From Cepaea nemoralis (lineage: Eukaryota > Mollusca > Gastropoda > Stylommatophora > Helicidae), in NCBI GenBank assembly GCA_014155875.1, contig JACEFZ010025808.1, positions 1,550,270 through 1,614,269 of the forward strand: DNA of 64,000 bases. Direction: 5' to 3'. Positions 11,040 through 23,999 of the stretch are shown in pieces. Position numbers and translations under genes: made by a program. Under the pieces are notes generated by a model that ran no database searches, was not told the DNA's origin, and worked only from the letters and a program-made list of their open reading frames with translations. How positions within the stretch are numbered: the stretch's first letter is position 1; every line of letters begins with the position of its first letter.

Positions 11040-11185
11040 TCTCGTTATTTAAAAAAATCCAATGCGGGGTAATGAGATCAGATGGCACTATCCGGTGCTA
11101 CTCATCGGGAGCTGGAACGCAAATTATTCCTACCCACGACGTTTGACGGCAAAAATGGAAGATGATGATGATGCTGATGACAAAG
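11040..11185 (+). mobile_element. 3' end of LINE family D
   Basis: Shares 'gatggcactatccggtgct' and the following blocks with 4059-4160 ('gatgacactatccagtgcc') and ends in a GAT-type tail ('gaagatgatgatgatgctg'). Only the terminal part is present. The stretch 11186-11930 is otherwise unrecognised, apart from a ~65-bp segment duplicated around 11668-11728 and 11770-11835. Confidence 0.5.
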
Positions 11186-11929
11186 GTAACATTGTAGGCA
11201 TATATTGAAACGTTTAGTATGAATTCATGTGCTGGAAATATATCTCGTGTACAAAGTTACACTGTACAACTGATTCTACATATAAATATTAAATAAAAAT
11301 ATGCATTTCTGATAGGCTACATTGAAACAACAAAAGCACACCCCTTTCAGTTGTTTAGAATTAGAGTTGAGATGTGTCATGTTATTTAATCATTACCAAC
11401 ATAACGTGTCCGAAACATATCTTCCCCACACACATCACGTTTTGTCACTGTTCACTGTCCTTAAGTTTGTGCTTACACAATTAATGTGATGGCTTTCTCT
11501 AGACTTCCACACTCACATAAACAATTGTTGTGACATAAACACTCTACTGACGATATCTTTAGAAATATGTGACTTTCTGCCAGCGTCAATGGGGACCGAT
11601 TCATGGGGATGTTCATTTTGCCGAGAACATTGAAATAATAAAGTTAATATTTGGCATTTGTAGTAGTTTATAAAATGCAAATATCGACGAGTAATAAACA
11701 AATACGGAGTCAAAAAGGATTGTTAATTGTCTGTGAGGATAACACACAATAATATTATATTATTGTATAATGCAAATGTCGACGAGTAATAAACAAACAC
11801 GGAGTCAAAAAGGATTATTAATTGTCTGTGAGGATAACATTTTGGAATAAGCTCACATTTTGTAAATTCCCTGAATACCGAAAAGACACACAAGAACACA
11901 CGGACGATAAACCGGCAACAACAAACGGA

Positions 11930-12435
11930 CAATAAACAGGCAACAAGAAACTCACAATAGACGCTTAACAATGTACTAACGATAAGCAGGAACCAACGAA
12001 CGGACTATGAACAGCCAACAATACACTAACGATAACGGATTAATAACACACTAACGATAAACTTTAGGCAACAATAACTACACACGAACAATAAACATGT
12101 ACCAAGACACCGGCGATAAACAAGCAACAATACACTGACGACAAACATGTAACAATACTCGGAGCTTGAACACGTGACAACAAAGGAACGATAATCAGGT
12201 AGCAACACACGGAATATAAACAGACAACACCACCCGGACGATGAACATGCAAGAACATCCGGACGATAAACATGCAACAACACGCATACGATAAACATGC
12301 AACAACACCCGGACTATGAACATGCAACAACACCCGGACGATAAACATGCAACAACACCCGGACTATGAACATGCAACAACACCCGGACGATAAACATGC
12401 AACAACACCCGGACGATGAACATGCAACAATACAC
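11930..12435. repeat. 25-bp minisatellite
   Basis: Unit 'cggacgataaacatgcaac' plus 'aacacc', nearly perfect at 12230-12430 and increasingly diverged to the left. The three overlapping minus-strand frames rich in Cys, Val and Phe are translations of this repeat, not genes. Confidence 0.9.
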
Positions 12436-12855
12436 ATCATACCCGCTAATCTCCAAACAAAATTGCGAAACAAATCTTTTATATAGAGCCACGACCAGCC
12501 TCACCTCCCCCGATTACCCTAACCTCTGTAACAATATACTTTAACAAACTCCACATGTTGTCATCAATGTTAACAACACCCCCATGTTGAGCTTTCCTGG
12601 GGAGATACTTGAAATGGGTCACGGTTGAGGGTTACCAAGCACCGATTATTATAATTATTGTTATTGTCAATTGAGTTTATTGAAGTGCGTGTCTTCATTG
12701 TAAACACTTAAAACACGTTGACAGGTGCTGAAGAAACATTTCTGGGAGATTCATAGTAGCTTAAGCATACTTGTAGCTTGATAATATTAATAATAATAAT
12801 AATAATAAACACTATAACATCTATAATATCTTTCGCAGTAACCTAAATAATTCAC

Positions 12856-12856
<1 letters not shown>

Positions 12857-12937
<81 letters not shown>
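12857..12937. repeat. (AGT)n microsatellite
   Basis: About 27 AGT units beside the 3' end of the minus-strand LINE at 12950-18140; it may have grown from that element's tail. A short (AAT)n lies at 12787-12808. Confidence 0.9.
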
Positions 12938-13439
12938 GCCTCTTTCAGTCCTGTAGGACTATAGAGTTGTGCCGCAGGGGAGGCACCTGACAGTACCGCT
13001 GGTGACTGTATAGTCCGATGCGAGAGTGACAATCTCTGTCGCAGTTTCCGCATCTGTAAGACGAGGCAAGTCCCGCAGTAAGTGACTGCATTTAATGCCT
13101 GTGTGTCTCCTATCCTCAGTTTGTTGGATCAGATTGCTCTCAAAGAGCACCAGTCTATTGCGTAATCTATTTTCCAGGAACATCTGTCTGTTGCAACTCT
13201 CTCCCACGTGTATGGGTCTATGCAAGGGGTATTCATATCTTGTTTACACACATCCCTGTATCGCATTTGATGTCTTCCTGTTGGACGCTTCCCAGTGGCT
13301 AGTTCTCCGTATAGGAGATCGTTGGGAAGACACAAACAATAGATTGCACGATTTATTGCCTGGCATATTTCGCTGCATCTCGTCAGGTACATACTGCAGA
13401 AATCACACAACGTAAAGTAAATTAACTAAATATATCCTT

Positions 13440-14625
13440 CAAGTTGAAATATACACATATTCGCACAGTAATGTCAATTGTCTACCACGGTAATTTTAAG
13501 CTGACTAACTAGGCTAGCATCTCCTGTGTGTCGTATCTTGTTGACCCATTGAGGTATGTGTTCTGACACCCGTTTGTTAAGCTGTCTCTCTGTTCTACCA
13601 ATGTAGAAGGCCTGACATCTACATGTGAATTGGTAAATACAATTGTTTGTGGCGTACGGAGGAAGAGGCTCTTTGACTGCTGGTAGGAATCGGTACGGTT
13701 TTATATCTAATGACTGGAGTTGCAGCACAGAATGTTCGGCCTACTGCTGTAGTAAGCCGGTCTTGTAGACGTTACATTACGTCATCCCCTCGAAAGGTTA
13801 GCTGGACGAATACCTTGAGTTTAGGGACTGTAGTTACTTCTGGTTTTGGTTTGGGCTGTTGGCAGTGGCGCTTTATAAATCCTGTGGAGTACCCATTCAG
13901 GTTTAAGACATTTTTCAAAGTTTCAAATTCCTATGTCAGTGTGTCCTGGGTGCATATCTTTCTAGCACGGTCAAACAGGGTCTGTACTAAGCCCCGTTTG
14001 TATTGGACAGGTGTGAAGCTCTGAAAATTTAGATATTGGCCAGTCCATGTTCCTTTGCGATACACCGATCTTTGAATTGTGCCGTCTGCTCTACGTCTCA
14101 TTAGAATATCTAGGAACGGCAACGCTTCGTTGTGTTCGTGTTCCATAGATAGAGAGATGTTTTTATGCGTCATGTTCATTATGGCCTGGAACGACGTTGC
14201 TTGTAGCTCGTCTGTGGTGATAATTAGTATATCGTCCACGTAACGACGGTAAAAGGCCAAGGTATTGATGTCTGAAGATCTCTTTTCTTCTAAATGTGCC
14301 TTGAAGATGTCCGCTAGAATAGGACCAAGAGGACTCCCCATGGCCACTCCGTCAGTTTGGCGGTATGACTGAGTTAGAAAATTGAATTGTATGTTGGCGG
14401 TACATAGTAGTATTAGCCTCTCCGGAATAGGTGTTGGTATGCCTAATTTTAGTTGTTTGTCTGTAATGCGTTCCCTTATTATTTTCACTGTCTCCTCTAA
14501 TGGAACGTTAGTGAATAGGGAGGCTATATCCATGGATGCCATGTGTTTGTTATTTATGTCCATAGTATCCAATAATTCCACCAGTTGGAATGTATCTCTG
14601 AGTATTTTTGGATCGAAGGACTGTC
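13440..14625 (-). mobile_element. Penelope-like element with GIY-YIG endonuclease
   Basis: The minus-strand frame 13931-14581 has the reverse transcriptase signatures of Penelope-like elements: MDIASLFTNVPLEETVKII, QTDGVAMGSPLGPILADIF, and the catalytic FYRRYVDDILIIT. A second frame (13474-13728) carries a GIY-YIG nuclease: CIYQFTCRCQAFYIGRTERQ then LNKRVSEH. That order (RT then GIY-YIG) is characteristic of endonuclease-bearing Penelope elements, which copy themselves by target priming. Stops separate the two frames, and the RT N terminus is missing (starts near 'SFDPKILRDTFQLVELLDTM'), so the copy is 5'-truncated and dead. It sits inside the family-A LINE, whose reading stops near 14630 and resumes near 13400. 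Confidence 0.9.
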
Positions 14626-14754
14626 GTACTGGTTTTTATTATCCCAAATTCTCTTCGTTAGCCTGGAAAGTGCTGTGGCTGAATTTCCAATGCGTCTGTC
14701 GATTTTTGTCTCCAAGGAAAGATTATTTGATATTATCGACCCCAAATACGCAAA

Positions 14755-15202
14755 GTTGTGCTGTATGGCTCTGAAACCTGGAGTACAACGAAAGGAGACG
14801 AAGCCTTGTTACAAACCTTTGAGAACAAAATTTTAAGACGCATCTTTGGACCCATTAGGGATACACAAAGTGGAGAGTGGAAAAGAAGAAGTAACAAAGA
14901 CATTTATGATCTGTTTAAGTCCCCGCTAATCACTGGTATCATGAAGGCTAATAGACTACAATGGCTGGGGCATATAGAAAGAATGGAAGATAATAGGGAA
15001 ACAAAACTCGCTTACACTCAGGAAATAAATGACCGTAGACCCCGAGGTAGACCAAGAAGACGGTGGAGAGATAATACGTGTACAGACCTACAAGCACTTG
15101 GAATCAACAACTGGCAAGAGAAGGTCAACCAGAGAGACGAATGGAGACGGATTGTATTTGCAGCAAAGAACCTCAATGGCTCGGAAAGCTGAAGAAGAAG
15201 AG
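14755..15202 (+). mobile_element. 5'-truncated RTE fragment (family 4) with target-site duplication
   Basis: The plus-strand frame gives the C terminus of an endonuclease/reverse-transcriptase LINE: LYGSETWSTTKGDEALLQTF, then RLQWLGHIERMEDNRETK, then RRPRGRPRRRWRDNTCTDLQ, ending in NLNGSES and a GAA-type tail ('gaagaagaagag'). It is flanked by the 10-bp direct repeat aatacgcaaa (14745-14754 and 15203-15212). On the minus strand the host LINE reads continuously across the empty site (VVQDFAY on one side, YLGSIISNN on the other), so the insertion limits are exact. The copy lacks the polymerase domain. Confidence 0.9.
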
Positions 15203-18200
15203 AATACGCAAAATCTTGAACAACCTTCAGTTCGTAATTAGAAATTTTGATTGATGGAGGAGCACCAGCATCTTGTTCCATCACCTGTGTTTTATATACA
15301 CAACGGTCTATGAGCAGTTGCAGATCCTCTGCTGTATGAGAAGTCAGTGCTGCATCGTCTGCAAATAGTAGCTCTCTTATGCATCTTGATTTTAATTTGG
15401 TCTTTGCCTTGAGTCTTGGTGTGTTAAAAAGTTTGCCATAAATTCTTGTATGGAGATATACGCCTTCAGTGGCAGTCCGAATGCCTGTCTTAAGAGAAGA
15501 GAGAAGAAAATACCAAAAAGTGTAGGAGCAAGCACGCAGCCCTGATTTACTCCACTGCTGATGCTGAATGACTGGGATGTTGAGCCATCGAATAAAATTG
15601 TTCCCCGCATGTTTCTGTGAAATGATTTCACGAGACTTAAGCAGGGTGGTTGGACATCCTATCTTCTCAAGGATCTTAAAAAGGCCGTCTCTGCTCACGA
15701 GGTCAAATGCCTTTGTGAGGTCGATGAAGGCAATATGTAATGGCTTCCTCTGTTCTCTGCACTTCTCTTGGAGCTGCGTGAGTGAGAAAATCATATCGAT
15801 GGTGGACTTGTCGGGTCTAAATCCGCACTGTGATTCGATGCTGCGTTAGCTGTTGCAGTCGATTCTGTCACCTTTGTTTTTATAAATGGTAACAATGTTT
15901 GCGTCCCTCATATCTTGTGATACTGATTTTTCTTTCCAGCAGAGCTGAAGTATTGCATACAGTTCTGGGATGATTGTTTCTTTGCCACATTTTAAAACTT
16001 CAGGTGGAATTCTATCTTTTCCTGGTGCCTTATTGGATTTGAGTGTCTAGCGCTTCACTGATTTCTGTGAGGCCCGGTTCGTTATCCTGGGCATGCATGG
16101 TGGACTGTTGTTCAATGGCTGCCAGAGCATCTTCCCCAACAGTGTTCTCCGCTGAGTATAGCTCTAAGTAGTGCTCTACCCAGCGATCCATTTGTTTCAC
16201 TCCATCTTTTATTATTACCCCTCTGTTGATCGTAAAGGAGCCATCTTATTTTTTGAAGGACCGACAGCTTGCTTGATACCTTCGTACATTCTGCTTATGT
16301 TTCCAGTGTCTGCACAAGTGTGAAATTGAGCAGAGAGTTGTAACCAGTACCTGTTCGCACATTTTCTTGCGGTCTGTTGTACTCTATTTCTGGCTGTTCG
16401 CAATGCCTGCAATGTTTTCTCTGAAGATAATGTTTTATACATTGAGAATGCATGTCTCTTTATCTCCAGGACTGGGAGCATATCTTCAGAGTGTGCTTCA
16501 AACCAGTCGGCTGACTTTGCTTTTTGCCAAATGTTGATAGCGCTGTGTTATAGACGGTGTCGTGCAAATGACTCCATCTCTCGGCGGCAGTTCCATTTGT
16601 GGGGCCAGGCAGAGCCTCCGCCACAGCATGGGTGAATTTATTGACCTTCTCTTTGTTTTGGGTGCCGCTGATGTTGTCGATGCGTGGTCTTCCTTCTGTT
16701 CTGTCTCTGTAGATTCTCTTAGGCTTTATCTTCACCTTGCTGGAGACGAGTGAATGATCGGTGTCACAGTCAGCACTACGATAACCGCGATTCAGCCGTA
16801 CATTGTGGAGATTGCTGCGTTCAGTGAGCACCACGTCGAGTTGGTGCCAGTTGTTTGATCCGGGGTGCCTCCATACACCTTGTGTTGTGGCTTTGTGTCG
16901 AAGAAGGTGTTGGTCACACAAGACTATAATGGCTGCAGAATCCCAAGAGAAGTTGTCCATTGTCATTGATCTTCCCAACGCCAAACTGTCCTAGACATGA
17001 AGGCCAAGATTTGTAGTTGTAGCCAACCCGGCGTTGAAATCCCCCAGGGTAAAAAGATACTGCTTCTCTGGTGTTTCACTGATCACTTTGCTAAAGTCGT
17101 CATATATGCTGCGGTTAGTGTTGGGGCGTAAATGCTTATAATACTAACTGGGCCTATCTGTCTGGAGTTGGAGCTTCAGTTGTCTTTCAGTGCCATCGCT
17201 TGGTGGTATGATGGACTTAAGCAGCTTGTTTCTGATAGCGAAGCCAACTCCATGCTCCCTTGTCTCACCGCACGGCTTGCCATGCCAGTAGAAAGTGAAG
17301 TCCTCCTACTTGATGTTTCCAGATTCTGAGAGCTGGTCTCTTGCAGGTCCACAATGTCTAACCCCAGTCTGAGTAGTTCGTTGTTTATCACTTCTGTTTA
17401 CGGGCATCGACAATCTCGGTTAGATTTTATGCGATGCCTGGGGTCATAGTTCTTACGTTAAATGTACTCAGCCTTAGGGTCGTTTTTTTCCCCTTGTTGC
17501 TAGGTGTATAAATTGCTGTCCATGTGTCAGGATTTTGTCCCTAAGCGCCACACAACCTCAGGATCATATCGACCGTGGCGAGACAACACCTTATTGACTG
17601 GGGGCTGCCCAGCTTAGGCGGGCAGTAGCTGTCTAGTGAGATACGATGATCTCTCCCACCGTCGGAAGCAACCCCTGGCACCTTGATCTACGCCAATCAA
17701 GCATTACGACTTATAACCAGTAACTGCTGCTTCCCGTGTTGTGTCACCGTTGTCACGCGGTGCTGAAGTGACCTCTCCAGGGCACAAGCCTGGGCAAATA
17801 ATGCTGAGAATCAGCTGTTGCCCAGTAGCAAGTTCTCCCTCTCCACGTCGCCAATGTTGACCAAGGGAAAGACAATAACCAATGCAACTTGGCACCATTG
17901 CCGACGCAGGAGTCGCCAGAACTATGTTGTTTACAACATGAAACTGCCTTAGGGACTCCATCTCCGGATTTGTCCTCAGGGTTTACTCACGAAGCTTTTC
18001 TCATCCACATACACTCGGAAGGCAGCGGAGGTTTAGAGTTTCCTCTCTTAGAGGGGATACCAACCATGGCTGACGAGTCTCCTCTGCCCGAGAATCAATA
18101 AGGAGGGAAGTCTACCATTCTTCCTTCCTGGCAGTGACCATACTGATCAGATGACCGTAGCCATTGTCTTGTCTCCATTGAGAGATCCTCTGCTCACCGT

Positions 18201-18239
18201 CGCTATTAATCTAAGGAAAACTACATTTATAAATGGTAG

Positions 18240-18375
18240 TGATATCGCAATGATGATGGTGACGAGTAAGATAATAATGATGGTGCTTACGATGATTATA
18301 ATGACAGTGATGATAATGGTGATGATTAATATGATGGCATTGATGATGATGATGATTGTGGTGGTCATACTAGCG
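18240..18375. repeat. ATG/GAT-rich degenerate microsatellite
   Basis: Interrupted repeats of ATGATG and GATGAT type. Long Met- or Ile-rich frames across it are artefacts. Confidence 0.7.
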
Positions 18376-18469
18376 TTAATTATTAACATTATGAATTCAC
18401 ATACTTGTTTCTCATGCACAATCGTGTGTGGGATTCATAAGGTCTTGCGACTTTTTATTCATAACTGCG

Positions 18470-18495
18470 CGCGCACACACACACACACACACACT

Positions 18496-18529
<34 letters not shown>

Positions 18530-18605
18530 CACATATATATACACACACATACACTCACACACGTAACACACACACACACACACACTCACATACACACATA
18601 CACAT
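18470..18605. repeat. (CA)n/(TA)n compound microsatellite
   Basis: CA runs interrupted by a TATATA block and TACACA units over about 135 bp. Confidence 0.95.
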
Positions 18606-18654
18606 ACATACCACACAGACAGCCCAGTAGACAGACAGGCACACATTAATACCT

Positions 18655-20860
18655 ACATCATCATGTGCCATTTCGATAAGCGTGGGCGATCACATTTCGC
18701 CATCTCACACGATCACCAGAATCGTGCAACAGTTCTGTATTCTTGTTTCGACCACACCGAGTTGCCAAACCATCCAGGTATTTACTTCTGTGCCTTTCCC
18801 TTGCTCTTTTCCCCTCAATCTCGCCAGTTGTTACCAAGTTCTTCAGTTTATTTCTTCTCATAACATATCCAGATAATTGTGACTGTCTACGTCTAATTTC
18901 TCTAACCAGTTTACGATTTTCATTTGTTTCTCGTAGGACTTGGTCACTGGTTTTTATGTCTGTCCGTGGTATTCTTTGCATTGTCCTCGGAGATAACATT
19001 TTCACAGCCATCAGATGTTTTTCAGGTTTTCTGCTCATTGTCCACACTTCCCTCTATACAAAAGTATAGATTCTATGTGGCAATTCGACACTCTTTTTCT
19101 CCTTGCAAATAACATCTTCATATTGGTCACTATGTTTTCCATCTTGCAAAACGCTACCTTTTGTCAATGCGATTCTTGTTCTAATCTCTTCAATTCATAT
19201 TTCATCAGATGTTATGACTGTTCCGAGATAATTAAATCGATTCATTTCTTTAAGAGTATTCCCATTTACTTAATATAGACGGATATATTACATTGCTGTA
19301 TTTCCTTCTTCCTAGTGACGACCATAATCTGTGTCTCTTTACAATTTAATTCTAACCCTAGTTGTTCACCGTGTGCAACAACCGCATCTATTAAATGCTG
19401 CAGATTCTGCTCATTATCTGAAATCAATACTGCATCATCTGCATAATTTATTGATGTTTCGTTCCCCAATGGTGATTCCTCTCATATCTTCTAAGTGTTT
19501 GAACATATTTTCACTGTATAGGGAAACATATCTGGAGATTACACATATCTGGAGACATTACACATCCATGTCGCAAACTTCCCTTAATAGGCTGGTATTG
19601 ACCTACATCATTATCGATCTTTATTGCAGCTTGTTGTTTCCAATATATATACTTTTTTTTACAAACACGTCTAAGGTCTTTCCCATCAGTGTGTACATCT
19701 GTAAGCATCTTTATCGTATTGACATATCTCACTTTATCGAAAGCCTGTGTGTAGTCAATAAAGCAAAGATAGAACATTCAATTAATGTTCTTAGCATAAA
19801 TACACCATTTACTGTACCTTTGCCTTTTACAAATCCACATTGTTCTTCTCCTATTTCGGGTTGTATTTTCTTCCTAACTCTCTGCATGATGATACTTAGC
19901 AAAAATCTTCCTGGTGTGGTTCATTATACTAATCGTTCGATGTTGATCACATTCCATGGTTCCTGATTTCTTTAGGATTTTAATAAATAAAGAATTGCAT
20001 AATTCAGGAGATTTATCTTCAGAATCATATATTGTCTTCAGCAGTCTGGCGACCTGGTATATTCCATATTCTTCTAAGGCATTTCTCATTTGTCTGGATC
20101 CCGGGTCTTGCTAGTTTTCATATCGTTAACAGTATTCTGAATTTGCATCTTCGAAATGGATGGTAATTCGTTATTATTCCGAATATCTTACTGTTCTCTT
20201 GTATATTCATAAGAGTATTTCACGTAATCTGACCACGAATTTAAAATCTGATCTTTTTCAATTATGATTTTGCTATCTCTAGTTTTTTAAGCTCAGAGAT
20301 CAATGGCAAACTACTGAGCGTAATCTTGCCAAGAAATCAACAATCAGCTGAAAGATGCTGATGTTGACAGCAATGTCCTGTAAAGGATATGCAAACAATT
20401 TCTTTTTTTAGTTTGTATGCAACCTGATGATTAGTGTGTTCTTTTATTAGTGATGTCATAATTCTTTTGCGCATTAATTTGGTTTTCCTGGTGTTGTGTT
20501 AGCTTTGAATTTCCTTGCAAATTTCCTCAAGCCATTTGTCTTTTGCCTATTTACACAGTTTCCTAATATGTATGTTAATATCTTCATATTTGTCAAGGTT
20601 ATTTTTGTTATTTCTTCTTATTTCTATAAGTTGTAAGTGGTCTTCGGTCATCCATTTCTTACGTCCCATCATCTTCATTTTTGTGATATTTGTTTCTGCA
20701 GTTTGGTTGACTGATTTCTTTAATATTTACCAGTGGTGGCTGACATCTTGAAATAATATTTTAATATCGGACAATACATCAAATCTGTTCTTTACATTTA
20801 CGTTGAATTTATCTTTTATCTCCTCACTCTTCAGTGCATGTGCATAAAATGTGTTTCTCG
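18655..20860 (-). pseudogene. RTE-type LINE, family 1, decayed copy
   Basis: The minus-strand frames follow the same order as the better copy at 62203-63621: MRNALEEYGIYQVARLLKTI, then LCFIDYTQAFDKVRYVN, then catalytic INYADDAVLISDNEQN, then LGLELNCKETQIMVVTRKKE, then IRRRQSQLSGYVMRRNKLKN, ending in GDRVRWRNVIAHAYRNGT. The coding sequence runs to within a few bases of the 3' terminus, with a short ATC-type tail ('ctacatcatcatg' on the plus strand). Upstream linker sequence continues to about 20860. Multiple frameshifts and stops make it inactive. A SINE-1 piece sits in the linker at 20291-20402. Confidence 0.85.
20291..20402 (+). mobile_element. SINE-1 3' half inside an RTE copy
   Basis: Core 'gatcaatggcaaactactga', then 'cttgccaagaaatcaacaat', ending 'gtcctgtaaaggatatgcaa'. 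The tRNA-like head is missing, as expected of a 5'-truncated copy. It interrupts the linker of the RTE-1 copy. Confidence 0.75.
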
Positions 20861-20861
20861 G

Positions 20862-23800
20862 TGTATATTTAACCGTCTTTAATGTTATATCTATACTGCT
20901 AAAGGTTAATCTATACACGCGCACACAGAAACACACACACTGTGAAGGGACACCTAGGTCACCATCAGAATTAAACAAGTTTGAAAGGAATTAAAGAGCC
21001 CACAAGAATTTTTCTATCATTCTCTAAAAGAATAAACGTCCATCAGAAAATGATAAAAACGCAAGAGAAGAATACAGAGTCATTTAGAGTTCGCGCTATC
21101 ATTTTTACTATATTACGCTCATAGATCGAAGGCAACGTCTCTACATCAAAGGGAATTTTTCCTTTAAATATTGAGCACAACCCACTACTGGCAACGCTGA
21201 TCGTATTCTGGTATGAACCTAAGGCCTATCCACGTAAATATGGAAGCACTATACTCTAGTTTCGCTCTCGTTTGAACTCGTCAGTAGTGCATATCCCTGA
21301 CCGGATCCGGAAACAAGGCCCGGATCACTGGCGTGTGAAGGGGGTGTGTAACCACGCGGCACACGCTGGACACGCCAAATTATCATAACAGAATACTACA
21401 ACGTCACCCATCGTAGGCTATGCTCAACATTGCCCAATCGCCGCGACTGACGTCCGTCAATCGATGTGGACCCGAACGATCAGGAGGAGGATCAGATTTT
21501 AGGAGGTCTGGTGTTCCTTGTCAGTGAGAAGTCCTAATCAGCCCTGAGACAGTGGGGACTGAACAAACCCAGGTCAGTATAGGAACACAGGCGTAACACC
21601 TCACCGCAATACGGGGAGATAAGAATTCTCAGCCTGCTAGACATGTGAAACACATACGGCGGCAAAGTAGGAACACATGGCTGACACATTTTTGCCAGCA
21701 ACATGGGAAGGCTTGTGGTAACCACAGATGGGGATGTCGTTATGACGCAACGTCTTTTGCTTTGTCGACGAAACATCTTTCATTGTTTGAGACACGTGGC
21801 GGAGCGTGATTCAATTTTATTGACAAGTGAAACTACATTCTATGAAGAAGGAGAGGAGGGATTAAAAGAATTATGGACTTAAGACGTCCAGGTAACCTAT
21901 CCAATGTGGAAAATATGTGGAGCTAACAGGAACTTGGAAATAGTAATGAGCCCACTTGAGAAGAGCGAAAATGGAATCACGTCATGGATGAACAGAATAT
22001 TTAACAACAAGCATGGCCAAAAAAGACTTCAGATGCATTCACAATAGCGTGCCAGGGAAGCCGGAATTTAAATTTCTGGTGAGAGATTACCCTTTCGTTT
22101 TGTTACTTCAATACGATGTCGTGTGACAGAATTTCCTAGCTAAACTCAGGTAATATCACATATTATTTGATCCGTTGTCTGCTAGTTTGAGGGACGGCTG
22201 TTTTTGTTTCGCATTTTCTTCTCTTCCAAACTTCAAGCGTGTGGATTGTATTTGTACTATTGTCCAGTTCTAGCTTTATTATTTCACTGAGAAATTTATC
22301 TTCTTCATTCATTCACTACTTGGTTGTCTGATTTGTTGTATGTGATAATTTATAGAAATCACTTATCCAAACTACCCGCCATTCCGACAAGACAGTATGA
22401 ATGAGTTAGAAAAGGAGAGAGTAAGTGAGATGAAAGTGTCATATGGGAAACACTTCATTACATAAATGTATGTGAATATGTATATTTTGAGCTATAGATG
22501 TTCTAAATGGTTTTATGAATATATACATATCTATTTATTTGTTTAGAACTGCTATATGTTTATATAACATGCCAGAATATATCATCATACCCTCATATAT
22601 TATTACTTGAATGTATGTTTATATGAATGTATGGACATATGTGTTTGAGATGTGCAGACGTAGATACTATCCACCTCCGTTCGTTTCATTCCAGATCTCT
22701 TAGGAGCAATGGACAGTCAACAACTCATATCAGGGAGTGACTTATCCTAGTGAAGAGACCAATTTTGACTCCTTCAATCTGACAGTGAACTGCGTCTCAC
22801 CGGGGAAAGCATGACCTATGTGCCCTTGTCAACAACCTCGTTCAGACAGGCATACAGGGATTCTTCGTTTGTACCGCACGAATACTAACTCGTAGGTGTA
22901 CAAAGGGAATACTTCATTTTTATTGCGTAATGATACAGTTGGCTCTCCGAGCTCACATGAGTAATTCACAATCATTAACAAAGTATCACACTGAATACAG
23001 CAATAATATTTCTAAGCGCAATTCTCTAACTGTCCTAAGTTAAGTCATGATCCTACAGTGCCATAATAACAACACAATGGCCAAGGCAAAATATAATGAT
23101 CTGTCTCCTAAGCTGTCAAGTTCCCGTCTGGCTAATCTTAGCAGCGCTGGTCAGCTGCGGACTTGTGAACCCTCTTGCGTCAGCACTCTTGCGTGCGTTG
23201 TTACCCGGCACGCTGTTCAGCAGCCTGTTACTAGTTACTACATTCTAGTTAAGGCTGTTTACGGGTACTTCCCGTGTTTAACTAACCTGGGAGTAAATTC
23301 CTGTCGTGTCCTATCATGTCCTTCTGTTGACACCTGTGTGTCCTGTTGGATAACTCCTAATAGTTCTATCCTCTCTTCTGTCCCTTGAATCTCCGATCCC
23401 TGTTCAGGGATGTTATATTTATCCTATCTTTGTCTTATCCCTAATTGATATCCTTCTATTACTTCTGTCATCTCATCCAAGATCTTGACAGCCCTCTTAG
23501 CCAGATGAGTTATGAATACTCTATTATAATCATCAACATCATATGATCATCAAGACTAGAAATAATAAACACAGTTGTTGTATTTTAAACTCAGTTTGTC
23601 CGTATAAATTCTAAATGTCGATACAAGTTTGTTTAGTTTAAATATGTACACACATTGATAGAACATAGGACATTTATTGGGGGTTCAAACACATATTGTC
23701 CAGAAGTAGGAATTTATGTCAGGGAGGTACCTTGCCTATGCAGTCATAAGTAACCAGATAAATCTGCATATCTTAACTCCTCCTTCCTTACTTCTGGTGA

Positions 23801-23995
23801 TACCAAGTTCAGCTCATTCTATATTTTCAATGAGTCACTTCTTGGCTGTTTTCTTGAGTATCAGGGACGGTGTCATAAATCAGCATAACAGACATTTGTT
23901 CCACTTTTTCTTTCTGGGGTCTGGGGTGGTAATTAGTCCCTTCTGGCAGAGTTAAGGGATCTCAAACTGCACTCAGAACTAAACACCGGTATGAG
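20862..23995. other. largely unexplained 3.1-kb stretch
   Basis: No frame here shows a convincing protein family, and no long tandem array is present. Around 21230-21830 and 22880-23580 the sequence is less AT-rich; the second part ends near a polyadenylation-like 'aataataaacacag'. Either could be part of an LTR or an old transposon, but I could not find matching ends. The region 22420-22660 is rich in 'tatatgtttatat'-type sequence. Confidence 0.4.
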
Positions 23996-23999
23996 ATAA

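Larger units (their letters stand above)
12950..18140 (-). mobile_element. zinc-finger-type LINE (family A), nested and decayed
   Basis: A long non-LTR retrotransposon on the minus strand. Going 5' to 3' it has an APE-like endonuclease (pieces across 17460-16500, including INNELLRLGLDIVDLQETS and later SADCDTDHSLVSSKVK), a linker, and a reverse transcriptase: LTQLQEKCREQRKPLHIAFI, then DLTKAFDLVSRDGLF, then GVNQGCVLAPTLFGIF in another frame, then the catalytic ELLFADDAAL. The C-terminal part resumes at 14744-14630 (LGSIISNNLSLETKIDRRIG) and 13330-13130 (LLYGELATGKRPTGRHQMRY). It is broken by several frameshifts and by two later insertions: an RTE fragment (14755-15202) and a Penelope element (13440-14625). 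The sequence 17480-18140 is the probable 5' region, with no intact frame seen. Inactive. Confidence 0.75.

Noticed and set aside
12026..12473. Three overlapping Cys/Val-rich minus-strand frames resembling a secreted protein
   Set aside because: All three are frames of the 25-bp minisatellite; the unit is one base over a multiple of three, so each frame cycles through the same peptides.
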